Position numbers and translations under genes: made by a program
DNA from: Chromera velia
Lineage: Eukaryota > Sar > Chromeraceae
Assembly: GCA_018398765.1 (NCBI GenBank)
Contig: JAHBMJ010000838.1
Coordinates: 1 to 28,218, forward strand
Direction: 5' to 3'
DNA: 28,218 bases
Notes under the pieces: generated by a model
Told to the model about the DNA's origin: nothing
Seen by the model: only the letters and a program-made list of their open reading frames with translations
Databases searched by the model: none
In this document: in pieces, positions 1-9,898 of the stretch
How positions within the stretch are numbered: the stretch's first letter is position 1
How the letters are laid out: each line of letters begins with the position of its first letter

Positions 1-7
1 GGGGGGG
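1..7. other. Poly-G at left window edge
   Basis: The window opens with seven G. A 17-G run abuts the internal N gap and a 12-C run closes the window, so assembly breaks here coincide with G/C homopolymers. Confidence 0.6.
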
Positions 8-204
8 CGTAAGGCACGGCAGGGGTAGCATTGTCACAGGACAATCAACCTTGCTAAAATACTCTTTAAAAAAAAGTTTTTTTAGTGTACAATTATGTGT
101 AAAAGGGTGGCAATAGCGAGGCATATGTAAACTAAAAGAAACCTTTGCCCTCAGGTGTGTATATTATTTTGAAATCGAGCGTTAATTAAAAATTTTATTC
201 GCAT

Positions 205-325
205 ATTGAATTGAATTGAAATGAGGCGGTTAAAGCCGGTGAGCCACCACTTAGGCTCTGGCCAACCACGAGGTATGACATGCAATGTTGGTTTATTGAC
301 CTAGCTTATTGACTCAATCACGTTC
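205..325 (-). mobile_element. 5'-truncated LINE 3' end
   Basis: This segment is the reverse complement of the 3' UTR and tail of the LINE at 20263-22155. Shared landmarks are the TTGAA pentamer tail at 205-219, then AGCCGGTGAGCCAC and TTAGGCTCTGGCCAACCACG, ending near GACCTAG at 299-305. Over about 100 bp the two copies differ at only a few positions, and beyond about 305 similarity fades. No coding part is retained, as expected for a heavily 5'-truncated non-LTR insertion. It lies about 105 bp beyond the stop codon of the Thg1 gene. The inner boundary is approximate. Confidence 0.85.
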
Positions 326-430
326 AATTTAATTCGCAATTCTGAGTCAGACCCAGCCAGGATTTCCCCCACATATGAAATCTGGTCTGGATCTGAATAG
401 CAGTGAATACATGATGAATCCCTGTCTAAT

Positions 431-1365
431 TCATTTTTTTGCCTTCTCGAGCACGTGGGCATTCTCTGTCCAGAAGGAAGCTCCGATGATGTCCTTGTGC
501 AAGACAAGCAGCCTGCACAGACATCAGGTTGAACAGCGAAAAAAAGGAGACACCGCCGTCACTGAAGCCCTCCCACACGCAAAAGCGGCCCATTCAATCT
601 TGCGCTCCATCTTCAAGCAATGCACACGCAAGCGGCGCAATACACACAGGACACAGAGTCACTCCAGGAAGAGGGCTTCAAGGCATATCCTCTGTGACTT
701 CGGCTTTCCTCAGCTCCAACTTTGCAATATCAAAAAATGCGCCCACACACACACACTCACACGAACACAAAAAAGCAGACGCAAGTGCTACTTACATCAC
801 CACAGCTGACCGATTCTTCTTTCCGGTCCCTCCGAAGAGAAGATCCGTCGACTCCTCTCCTGAGTGCTCCCACTGAACCGACTCTGATGGGGAGCTCTTC
901 TCACCCACCCCTTCGCCATTCCCCTCTCCGACTTCGCCAATCTGCCCAGCAGATGAAATCACCCCCACTGCTCCACCTCTCGCCTCTTCCCCGTCTCCTG
1001 CCCCACACGTTCGGTCTCTCTCTGCTGCTCCCTCACCCTTACCGGTCTGTTCCCCTCGTCGCTTCTGAAAAGTACAAAAATACGCAAAGGAAAACACAGC
1101 AAAAAAAGAGGTGCACCCCCGATGGAGGAGAGAATTGCCAGAGATCCGGGAAGAAAGACAAACTCTACAACCACAGCATGCTACCCCAATTCATCTCACG
1201 ATTGCCCTAGCTATACCTGAGCACTCTGACAACATCTGCCACGAGAAACCACACGCTGCCTGAGCAGAGAAGGGAACACCCTACGCACACGAAATCCCGC
1301 TGCCTGCCACACACAGAGGAAGAAAAGACAGGAGATCAGAAGAGCACACACAGACACACACACAC

Positions 1366-1402
<37 letters not shown>

Positions 1403-1793
1403 CTCACATACAGATAGCAACAGAACTGCGCAGACCAACCAGCGCTTCTTCACGAGAGACCCTCTCTTTGGGAGGTTTTCGAATTAGAACCGACCCTTTT
1501 CTGCAGCCCAGGGGGAGATCACACAACCGGGCAGGCAGATGACGTTTCTTTCTTCTTCCCTCTCTTCGTCTTTCCAGGTAAAAGGACTGACAGACAGAAA
1601 GAAAGACACGGAAACAGACGAAGTGCATGAGATGAAGCTTGTCGTGTGTTCCGGTAGACAGACTGACTGACAAGACGAGCAGACAGATTGAACGGCAACG
1701 AAGGACAAACAAAGAAGGCGGGCAGACCGGTCTATCTATCTATCTATCTATCTATCTACAAGCTTGCTTTTGCTTCGCGTTGCTTTGCGCCGA

Positions 1794-1847
<54 letters not shown>

Positions 1848-3956
1848 CTGTGTGTGTGTGTGTGTGTGCGTGTGTGCGTGCAGGAAATCTTGTGACTCCG
1901 ACGGGTCCTTCCTTCTTTCCTTATTCCCTCACTGACCGAAAGATGGGCGGTATGGATCCGTAGTTGATACCGAATTGAGAGAACAGTATCTCGTTCTTGT
2001 CGGAAGTACGGGAACCCTGAGAGTAGACGAACGAAAAGAGAGGTGAAAGAAGTGAAAGTGCGTGCAAGAGGATCCTCAGGACTTGCACTTTGGCACGCAG
2101 AAGAGTGAGGAGACAACGGAAACATCACTGGGGAGGTGAAACGTTGGGGAAAAAATTATGAAGCTGCGACAGAGATTTCGGAACTTTCACATTCCAATCC
2201 CATTGAGTCACCCTCTCCGTGAATGTATCCATCCCAATTCGGCCAGCTGGGTATCCTTTTTACAAAATTCGTTAATTGTTGTGTTCTCTCTGAACGCCCT
2301 CAACTGTCGAGACACTCAATCCACAAACCAGGGAGGGCCTATCCTGAGTTCATTCATTCCACAATGCAGATTGTGTACATTTGCACATGCATCTACATGC
2401 TCGCGGACAATCTGGATTGAAGCAGACTAAACTCAGCTGCCTCCCTGACCAACCCGCAGAATCTCGTACGCCTCCGTTTGTTTCTTCCCCGACTGCACTA
2501 GGGCCCAGAAACAGGTGTTATACTGGTTGTTAATGTGACCTGAACGGCACACGACCACGAGAACACACACGACCACGAGAACACACACATGTGCACACAC
2601 ACACACACACACACAGACACGAGGGAGAGAGAGAGAGAGAGAGAGAGACGCAGATTCTCTCACACGCACTCAAATACAGAGCAGTCCACTGCGCAGATTC
2701 ATCTTCACGTGTTGAAACATTTGCACCAAACACTATTCTTCGGAACAAGAGAAACGCCCAATGAACCATGCAACATTCTGGATCACTTTCTTGACTGACA
2801 GTCGACTTGTCTCCACGCCAGGTAGTCCTTCAGATTCTCATCAGAAGGGTACAGCACCATGCGTGCGTCAAAAGAGGGGGGAAACTTCAAACACAAGGAG
2901 TCCGTTCCGCTCTCTGGAGACGGCGGAAAGAAACGGGGCCAGTTGAATACATACGCAGAAGTGAACAGAGAGACGACATTCGTCACAATTTTTCTGCAGA
3001 GAACAGCACACACATGTCAATACGTACATGCAGGCACACGTGTATTCAAAAAAGACGAAGCAACACGGAAATACAGAGAAAGACGTGAACGCGGGAAACA
3101 TGGGCGCGGTGCTCGGAAGCACACACAAGACACAAAAACGTGCCGGAAGAAGTGAAGAGAATGAGCACACACGTCCCCACTGAAACACAAAAAGATCCCC
3201 CAAGACGCAAAAACACACAGCCAGATTGATTGAACGACTCATGACTTGATCCAACCAATTCATTGCGATGAATCATGCATAGGATGACTGAGCTGACAGA
3301 CCCCTCACTCACGCACTCACTCCTCGAAGGATCATCTTGCTCTCTTCTCTGTTCGACTGACTGACTGAATTCTCCGGGACCACAGCTGGCAGTCCTTTCG
3401 GAACACGAAGCTGCACAGAGAGAGAGAGAGAAAGAGAGAGAGAGAGCAGGAATGGTGTTTTGAGCAGGGACTGAAACTTTCCAATATGCGAGGCCGCATA
3501 TCCAGGAGTATCTCTGGGAGGAGATGACTTCCTCTACCCTTCCTTTGTTACAAGCAGATTGTGAGTCCTTTTCGGTCAGAATCTTTTCTTTTCTGCAAAC
3601 CACAGGGAACTCTGCATGACAAGATTTTTTACGCAAACACCAAACGTTCAATTGCACTCTTCCGAAGTTCTCTTTTCACTTGCTGGGAACATTCGAATCC
3701 CGGCTGACCCCTTTCCCTTTCCCCCAGCCAGGCCTGGCACAAGCAAGCATTCACCTGTACTCATCCGACTGTCCGTAGGCGATGCACACGTCCCCGAAGG
3801 TTTCCATCACCTTCGCAGCACAGAGGTTCATCAACTGCAGAGCCCGCGCGTCGTTCGGCTTCGTGAACCCGTGAGCTTGGGTGAATCTGTAACAGAAAGA
3901 ACAAACACATGCACACATGCACACATGCACAAATGCACACACGCGCACACACACAC

Positions 3957-3989
<33 letters not shown>

Positions 3990-4729
3990 GGATACTGCAA
4001 AGGACACTGCATACATGCACACTAAGAGAATGTAAGGATACTGCAAAAGAAAAGGATGCACTTGGGGTCCCTGAAAAACATCAATCAAAGGGCTTTTGCG
4101 TGCGCGTACAGGTGCTTGGTGTCTGCTGTGATCTACCCGTCCCTTCTCGCACCCATTCTTCCGTTCTCTTTCTCTCAACGTATTTGAGTACTGGGTGTGA
4201 GAGAGAACGCCCATTGGCGTCGAGAGCACGAGGACACAAGGGTTGAAACATTGCCTGCATCTCCTCCTCGGCCCAAAAGAGGCAGCAGGGAGAAGAGAAA
4301 GTACCCAGCTGGTATTTTGAGGTACATTCAGGAGGACAACGACAAAATCGGTCTATCGCTGTATTAATAGACGACGTGTGGTACTCGGCATGTTCACTCA
4401 GGTGGTGCAGATGCATGGACGTAGCAGCGTCTCGGAACAATTGCAAACAGATACATACAGACGCAAGCTGCCAGGGCCATCGGATCAAGATGAACCAAGA
4501 ATCATGTGAGGGATGTACAGCATCCTCGATTGGTCCAAGTAGACGGGTGTGCGCATCCAATCCAAATTGGATCACCTCCACAAGAATCAGACGTACAGGT
4601 CTTTCTGGCAGCTAGTCAGACTGACTCTGTAAAGCAGTGCCCGTCCAGCCTGACGACCATCCAGCAGTTCGGCAGGGCCGTCTGGTCTGACTCGAACTGC
4701 TTCACGTACTCGTACTTGCTGCACGCCAT
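431..4729 (-). CDS. THG1: tRNA-His guanylyltransferase, nine exons
   Basis: Adds the G-1 residue to the 5' end of tRNA-His, a 3'-5' polymerase reaction needed for recognition by histidyl-tRNA synthetase. Exons on the minus strand: 4729-4626, 3886-3755, 3410-3366, 2993-2800, 2539-2454, 2016-1937, 1500-1440, 1064-796, 512-431. The spliced length is 1053 nt (350 aa) and all phases agree. The start [13 protein letters not shown] matches the family start. RLDG places the metal ligand Asp at residue 29 and GQSDEYS places Asp-Glu at 76-77, as in the human enzyme. [12 protein letters not shown], the tRNA-contacting [21 protein letters not shown] and a final [10 protein letters not shown] are all present. 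Exon 8 adds about 90 residues rich in Gly, Glu and Ser before the final DIIG segment, making the protein longer than the human one (about 300 aa). Exons 1-7 and 9 are secure by homology. Exon 8 rests on splice signals and phase. Confidence 0.95.
1368..1397. repeat. (GA)n microsatellite in Thg1 intron 7
   Basis: About 15 GA units, preceded by an interrupted CA tract at 1344-1365. Confidence 0.9.
1731..1880. repeat. Compound TCTA/CT/TG microsatellite
   Basis: TCTA repeats at 1731-1757, CT at 1815-1845 and TG at 1849-1880, all inside Thg1 intron 6. Confidence 0.9.
2594..2648. repeat. (CA)n then (GA)n microsatellite
   Basis: CA units at 2594-2615 and GA units at 2625-2648, inside Thg1 intron 4. 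Just before them a CGACCACGAGAACACACA unit is duplicated at about 2552-2589. Confidence 0.9.
3416..3446. repeat. (GA)n in Thg1 intron 2
   Basis: An imperfect GA tract. On the gene strand it is the CT-rich stretch directly before the acceptor of exon 3, so it probably serves as the polypyrimidine tract. Confidence 0.85.
3901..3989. repeat. (CA)n microsatellite in Thg1 intron 1
   Basis: Interrupted CA and ATGCACAC units become a clean CA run at 3960-3988. It lies just upstream, on the gene strand, of the acceptor of exon 2. Confidence 0.9.
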
Positions 4730-5099
4730 CGTGCAGACCCAAGAAATAGAGCGCTCTCTATTGATCACTTGGGCAATGCCGTACCCGTTGCACTGAAGTC
4801 CTCAATTGGGGCTGACTTTTCAATTTTGTCAGAATCTATCCACCGTAGCACCTTTTGCTGCATGCCCTGCTTGGGCTGAAAAGCTTTATCTCGTCTCTGC
4901 ACCTGATCGCGACTTACATATTAATAGCTGGAATCACTGAGTTGATCTGAGTTGTTGGCACATGTTGGCAACTTGGCACTCGGATCATTGCAAGATTCAG
5001 GTGTACGCATCCCCTGGGCATTGATTTGTACCTACTTTTAGTTTTAGGTCTCTATAGTGTATTTATAAGAGTTTATGAAATGAATTTAGGATAAAAAAC
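4730..5099. other. Intergenic region upstream of Thg1
   Basis: Lies between the Thg1 start codon and the stop of the next minus-strand gene, so it should hold the Thg1 promoter and the neighbour's 3' end. No ORF is convincing. It contains the left inverted repeat at 5009-5032 and is AT-rich after 5035. No TATA-box assignment is justified. Confidence 0.5.
5009..5032 (+). repeat. Left arm of 24-bp inverted repeat
   Basis: Contains ATCCCCTGGGCATTGATT. It is the exact reverse complement of 6710-6733, and looser similarity extends outward (GTACGC) and inward (ACTTTT). The two arms enclose the gene at 5100-6303. Confidence 0.8.
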
Positions 5100-6303
5100 T
5101 TAACTTTCTGGATCTTTTTTGGGGCAAAAACATTTCTTGTTCTTTACTGCCTGCCCACACTCACACTCTCTGGCCGCGGCTCGTTTTTTCTTGTTTGTGA
5201 GAGCCCAAAGACAGTCAGTATTCGGTTCATGGCAGTGGACATGTGCCTTGCGGCATTGTGGGTGCATGTCTTTCCTGAACGGTCGGCCAATTGGGAGAAC
5301 CATTTTTATGTTGGGCACGTTAGGCACTGTTGATGGAACTGCCGTCTCAGTTTGGCAAGCAGTGAAGCCTCCACACTCCCACACTCGCTTTCCACAGCGA
5401 AAACATACTTGACAGACATGAGCCCAGACAAGGGCCAACTGTCCTGTCCAAACGCAGTCTGGTCCCGTCATCAGTCGCTCATGCCACGAAGGCCCCCACT
5501 GGAGAAGTGTCTCTACGGACGAGGTCTCCTCTGTCTGCAAAGAATAATCATAGATCAGTTGTTCATCTATCAGCTGCTGGTGTTGCATTCAACTAGACAG
5601 TCAGACAGAGCGAAAAAGAGATTTAGATCATGTTACTCTGTCAACACAAGTACGCAAGCAACTAAAAAGAATCAATCAATAAGATGGCAAGAAGGAATTC
5701 AGAAGATGACACAATCAAGCATATATTGATAAAGCAATCAAAGCAAAATGTCTATACTTGTCTGCGTACCTGACAATTTCCGCGAGCAATGAAGGATCCC
5801 CACACAGGAGTCTTCTCAATGGTCAGAGTGAGGGGCGGGCTCTTAAAAACAGCCCATCGAGCTGCAAAAAGACCCATCATCCAATCAACTTCAGCCTCCA
5901 TCAAAACTCTTCCGGGCACAACAGCAAGAACAAACACTTCCACTGTGTCTGCTTTCAATGCTTTCAGCCAGGGGGTGGGGTCAGTGGGGTTGAAGTGGTA
6001 CTTCCACTCCAGGAATCTTTCCTTCCCTCTGCCCCACGCACGGGCATCCGCCACATCACCTGCAGTCACAGTTTCCAGGTCTGCAAGGCCCAATCCACAG
6101 TAGATCCGCTTCATGTCCCCTTCCTCAGTGTTGCCTTTTATTCCATAGATAACGCCATCTCCCTTCAAGACCTGCCGGGAACGCAACAATGAATCCCGGT
6201 CTTTCAAGGTCCTCACCAGAAAGTCAAAGGAGAGAAAGAGAAGCCGAGTCTCCCCACTCGAAAATCCATTCCAAACAGTGATCAACTCCGGAGGCAGGTC
6301 CAT
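5100..6303 (-). CDS. GIY-YIG-nuclease-like protein with Cys-rich tail
   Basis: Two exons on the minus strand: 6303-5770 and 5534-5100, giving 322 aa. The donor is CAG|GTACGC and the acceptor TTTGCAG, both phase 0. The start is the only in-frame ATG (MDLPPEL), 3 nt after a possible acceptor TTTGTAG, so a 5' UTR intron or an upstream exon is possible. Residues 50-57 (GVIYGIK) and 66-71 (RIYCGL), then Arg88, His103 and LMEAEVDWM at 134-142, follow the order of the GIY-YIG fold (GIY, YIG, Arg, Glu). This reading is inference from motif order; overall similarity is weak. Exon 2 is rich in Cys and Lys (HVCQVCFRCG, ECECGQ, CFCPKKD), so a metal-binding tail is plausible. Substrate and role are unknown. 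It could also be a lineage-specific orphan with no nuclease function. Confidence 0.5.
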
Positions 6304-6709
6304 GTCACTACAAATAGGCAGAACAAGAGAGAAAGTGATGCGACATCTAAGGAAACAATGGCAAAAAGCTTGAAATCGAAACCCACGTTTGTTCCCCCCT
6401 GCTCCTAAGTCAAGCAACACATGAAAAAAAGTGCTGAAAACAAACAAATTTCAAGCTTTTAACCGTCGGGTTTCGTTCGGAAAAATATATAGACTAATGA
6501 GCAACATCGTTTAACAGCGATGCTTTGCTGAAAGACTTCTTTCTTAAGTCGTTTGGAAAGAATCTCTGCTTAATCTTTCTCTGTGTACAATTGCTTCATT
6601 ATGCTCTTTGTATCGATCGCTGCTGCATGAAAAAATGCTTGCAAGGCCCTGGCATATAAGGTAGACGGATGTGGCGGGCTTGCCGGGGCCAAGGGCCTAT
6701 TGAAAAGTC
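6304..6709. other. Upstream region of GIY-YIG-like gene
   Basis: Holds the probable 5' UTR and promoter of the gene at 5100-6303. A pyrimidine-rich stretch ending in TTTGTAG just before the ATG suggests a 5' intron. No other coding sequence was recognised. Confidence 0.4.
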
Positions 6710-6733
6710 GGTACAAATCAATGCCCAGGGGAT
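6710..6733 (-). repeat. Right arm of 24-bp inverted repeat
   Basis: Contains CAAATCAATGCCCAGGGG and is the exact reverse complement of 5009-5032. An 11-bp part (CCCAGGGGATA) recurs at 9563-9573, upstream of another minus-strand ORF. Confidence 0.8.
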
Positions 6734-6859
6734 ACGCGTACATTCTTTAGGTCCGGCATATGTACGTCGCCTCGATGTCGCCTCGGGAGGCAGCTCAGCT
6801 CTGCATGCTCAGATCAGCCGGGAGGCCCTGAGATCGCACGCACTCGCATAACGCATTTT

Positions 6860-7440
6860 TTCTTTTTTTACCAGGGGGGGTTGATTCTAGCTTCGTCATG
6901 CCTTCCAAAACGCAAATGCGCTTGCACAAAAGTGCCCCTCAAATACCCTCAAACATTACTCAACAAAGTAAAAGTCTCTAGAAGATGATTGAGGGTTTTA
7001 TCATATAAAAGTTGTTGTAAAACGCTAATACAATTGGTAGCACTCAATTATAAATGAATTAATTGACACTGTAAAGTGGTCCGTAATAAACAACCTAGAT
7101 AAACAATATGATTGACCACTCTCAGTCTATTTTCCTTAATTTTCCTGCCGTGGGCCTTCCTGACACCATTAGGAAAACATGTAGTCTAGCATATAGTATT
7201 ATTATTAATTTATTAACAAATCCATTGATTGATTGATTGATTGCATAATTTATTAGATAATTGGCTAGATAATTGATTGATTAGTTCTACGCTAGGCTTT
7301 AGATCCCACTATATGTCTATCTGTTGGCAGAGCTCAGGCTAGCACAGTGGGGCATTCTAGGGCATTGCTCAACTATGCTGAAGTTACGGTAATAAAGTAT
7401 CAGAACCTGCCCTCGGGGCCCGCCGAAGCTGTGTACCGTG
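6860..7440. other. AT-rich non-coding DNA
   Basis: AT-rich sequence of the TTAATTAAT type with a short TGAT tetranucleotide repeat near 7223-7243. No ORF, RNA gene or recognisable element was found. Similar AT-rich blocks occur at 13850-14150, 22160-22880 and 26640-27360. Confidence 0.6.
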
Positions 7441-7735
7441 CTCCGCCCGATAACGTCTAGGCTGACATTTGACTATTTATTTCTTTTGGCCGCTACGCTT
7501 TCTTCTAACAGGCTTTCAGGTCTGAACATCATGCAATTTGATATACAACATGCGAGTCATGATGCGACAAGGGCTCGCTCGCTTCTCTCATTCACTTTAT
7601 CCCTCCTTCCTAGGTCCGTGACTCCCTAGGTGACTCCAAGCAGGCCTCAACGCGCCCACAGATTACCACGGATGACGATGCAGTCAAAGGCTTAGAACAA
7701 GCCTTTGAACCAGGAAAGGAGAATGAAATCTAGTT

Positions 7736-8300
7736 CAACGACTCTTCACTGTCGCTCGGGACCACTTTCACGTCTAGAACCCCCGTACGTTGCAGTGCCG
7801 ACCGTGAAAGTGCACCCCCCCCACTTTTTTGCGGCAAGCATGCACGGATACGGTAGGTGGTAGAGGTCCTCCATAAACAGTTGCTCCATGCAAGCATTGC
7901 AGGACCAAGGATTTTTTTGCAACAAAAATGGAAGCCGACTCTCAGGTCGACCACGATTGTGCAGGGCTAGCTGAGCATGTACTAAAAGCATGTAATGAGA
8001 CAATTAGGTCAGAAGTCACAGAATGCAAGAAGGCAGAAACAGACATCCCCGGGAACGCTCCCACAAAAAAAAAACGCACCAAGAAACATTGCGATGATCA
8101 CAAGATCCAGACGACCAAGGCTGCATGTCTTACGTTTCAGCCACCCACCCACCCACCCCACCACCCTCTGGACAGCATATGCGAAGAGAAGGGACAGCTA
8201 CAGAAGAAGCGGGAAAAGGAATGCATAAGGAGGAGTAAATGAGGCATCCAGGACAAACAGGGTCCCTTTTATCAGGCTTTGACTCATCGCACACACCCCC
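7736..8300 (+). repeat. Dispersed repeat, copy A
   Basis: Copy A of a three-copy family; B and C are on the minus strand at 11979-13380. Shared landmarks in order: CACTTTTTTGCGGCAAGCAT, ACGGTAGGTGG, CTCCAT, AACAAAAATGGAAGCCGA, GCATGTAATGAGACAA, CCCCGGGAAC, CCAAGAAACATTGCGATGAT, CTGGACA, then AAAAGG and a GACAAACA end. A short reading frame at 7928-8242 is partly conserved in copy B but carries indels, so I do not call a gene. No terminal inverted repeat, RT or transposase was seen. Non-autonomous transposon or retroposon is the best guess. Confidence 0.8.
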
Positions 8301-8334
8301 TCCGGCCTCCCTCTTTTCAATTCTCAGTCGACGA

Positions 8335-8371
<37 letters not shown>
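8335..8371. repeat. (CT)n microsatellite
   Basis: About 17 CT units with one interruption, just after the end of repeat copy A. Confidence 0.9.
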
Positions 8372-8953
8372 CACACAGAGGTGAATGAGAGGACAGAAAA
8401 GGGGGAGGACACAGCGAGTCGCAAAGTCGTTCTCCTTCTTCTGCAAGCAGCCATCATGTATACGAAGTTGCGGGCGTTAATGAAATTGTTCGGATTTGCA
8501 TCCGTTGGGGGCTGGACAGCCAGCAAAACAAACAAACAATTAATGCAATGAACCAAATGAGAGGAGGCTGCACACAAAAACAAACATTTTCTCTCTGCAT
8601 ATCACTCTGTTGTGCGTATCACTCTGTCGCAGTACAGGTCCCTCCCTGCTGGTATATTCAAAGTCAGGCAACATAGCAGATATCACCACAATTGCTGAAG
8701 TGCACAGCACAAAAAAGAACGCAGACTGTCACCCCTTGTGATTCTTTTCTACATGGGGCGTTTCCGGATAAAACAGAGGGGCTGCTGCTTTGCACGTGGA
8801 TAGAATAGAATTCCAATGCATGTTTGAGCGACTTAATTCCTGGGAGCGCCATCTAAACGTCCTGCAACCCTGCGCATGTCAGAGCTGCCGCAGGTCCATT
8901 CGAGTCGTTTGCTCAATGCGCATACGAAAGGAAAAACGCCCACTCACCTTTTG
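8372..8953. other. Intergenic sequence, nothing recognised
   Basis: No convincing ORF, splice-flanked exon or RNA gene. The right end is the 3' flank of the Cys-rich ORF at 8954-9385 and includes an AAAG|GTGAGTGGG donor-like site on the minus strand at about 8948-8940, which could belong to a 3' UTR intron. Confidence 0.4.
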
Positions 8954-9385
8954 TCATTTACCGCAAAGCGAGCAGTCAGCATTTCGATCGTGGAAGTACC
9001 ACGCCGGGACGCCAGACGCGCCCCCGCACTCCAGGCACCAACGGGGGTCGAAGCGGCCGTGCTTCCCGAGAAGGTGCAGGGCGTGGCGCTTGCACACACG
9101 GCACGCGTGGTGGGCAGTCGCGGTGCCTCCGTACGCGTCCCTGCTGGTCACAAAGCGCGGACACCACAGGACCCTCACCGGGACGCCGTCTCCGTCCAGT
9201 TCCGTTGAGGTGGACTTGATGTGGTGGGCCTCAGAGATAAGGATCTCCTTCAGCTTCGCGACTGTGCGCTCTCTGGGCCAGACCTCTTGCGCACGCTGTC
9301 GAAGCTCCTCCCGCCACTTCTCTGGCGCAGGGAGTTGGGTTGGTTTTTTCTGAAAGGCTGCCGATTTGAGGACCCTCTTCGGCAT
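8954..9385 (-). CDS. Small CxxC-rich orphan protein
   Basis: A 143-aa frame from ATG at 9385 (MPKRVLKSAAF) to TGA at 8954. I do not recognise it. The N-terminal half is basic and helical (EKWREELRQRAQEVW) and is followed by EAHHIKS. The C-terminal half has WCPRF and three CxxC pairs, CRVC, CLEC and CSLC, plus several His, which suggests two or more zinc sites. Codon choice favours G or C in third positions, unlike the surrounding sequence, and supports real coding. The last codons overlap possible donors (G|GTAAAT at 8958-8953, G|GTGAGT just beyond), so further exons or a 3' UTR intron are possible. DNA or RNA binding is a guess from the zinc-like pattern only. Confidence 0.55.
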   Translation of the reverse strand: MPKRVLKSAAFQKKPTQLPAPEKWREELRQRAQEVWPRERTVAKLKEILISEAHHIKSTSTELDGDGVPVRVLWCPRFVTSRDAYGGTATAHHACRVCKRHALHLLGKHGRFDPRWCLECGGASGVPAWYFHDRNADCSLCGK

Positions 9386-9816
9386 AATGGAAGACGTAGA
9401 CGGAGACGGCGAAGTGAGGAGACGGCAGGTAATCGGCTCCAAACAAAAGAAACGCGCGTTAGTAATTTGTATAATCGTCAGCAGTAGAGCAGCTTTTGGT
9501 CTTATCATGAGCTGCGTGTGACGCACAAGAACAAACGAAATCCCTGCACAGTGAATTGACACCCAGGGGATATAGACGGCTCACAAATCAATTAAGCTGA
9601 ATGAGCTCGTGCTCAGGGACTCTTGAATGGCCAGAACGAGACAGAAGCATACATCCCTCTTACCTCAAAATTTGCAATGTGTGAACTTGCATGGGACCTG
9701 TCAGAGATGACGTGTGAGTCACAGCAACGTGTGCCTGAGTCTGTGAGCCAAATTGAGCCAATCTCTTGCGCAATGATTCCGACGCTAGCTTCAACTGATT
9801 TCAACTGTCTCAGATG

Positions 9817-9898
9817 GGCATCGCGATGCATCGCGCGCTCGCGATGCGCGCCAGGCTCTCTAGAGCGGGCATTTTTAGCACCGCGGCTGCGCCGCGGT
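9817..9898. repeat. GC-rich palindrome cluster 1
   Basis: Contains overlapping perfect palindromes GCATCGCGATGC (9818-9829) and GCGATGCATCGC (9824-9835). A hairpin follows with arms ACCGCGGC (9880-9887) and GCCGCGGT (9891-9898) around TGC. The ACCGCGG arm and the following GCCGCGGTTCCC are shared with cluster 2. Confidence 0.85.

Noticed and set aside
1640-1935. Ser/Leu- or Cys/Val-repeat ORFs
   Set aside because: Direct translation of CT, TG and TCTA microsatellites in an intron.
3046-3657. 203-aa minus-strand ORF
   Set aside because: It spans Thg1 intron 2, exon 3 and intron 3 in a different frame; the real exon 3 is short and in phase with its neighbours.
4081-4581. 166-aa minus-strand ORF upstream of Thg1 exon 2
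   Set aside because: Falls wholly in Thg1 intron 1. No homology and the phases of exons 1 and 2 join without it.
7928-8242. Basic ORF of 104 aa with an ATG
   Set aside because: Lies inside dispersed repeat copy A. The equivalent stretch of copy B carries indels and copy C lost the frame, so coding is not supported.
8335-8371. Possible CRISPR or tandem array
   Set aside because: Simple dinucleotide repeats only. No spacer-repeat structure anywhere in the window.
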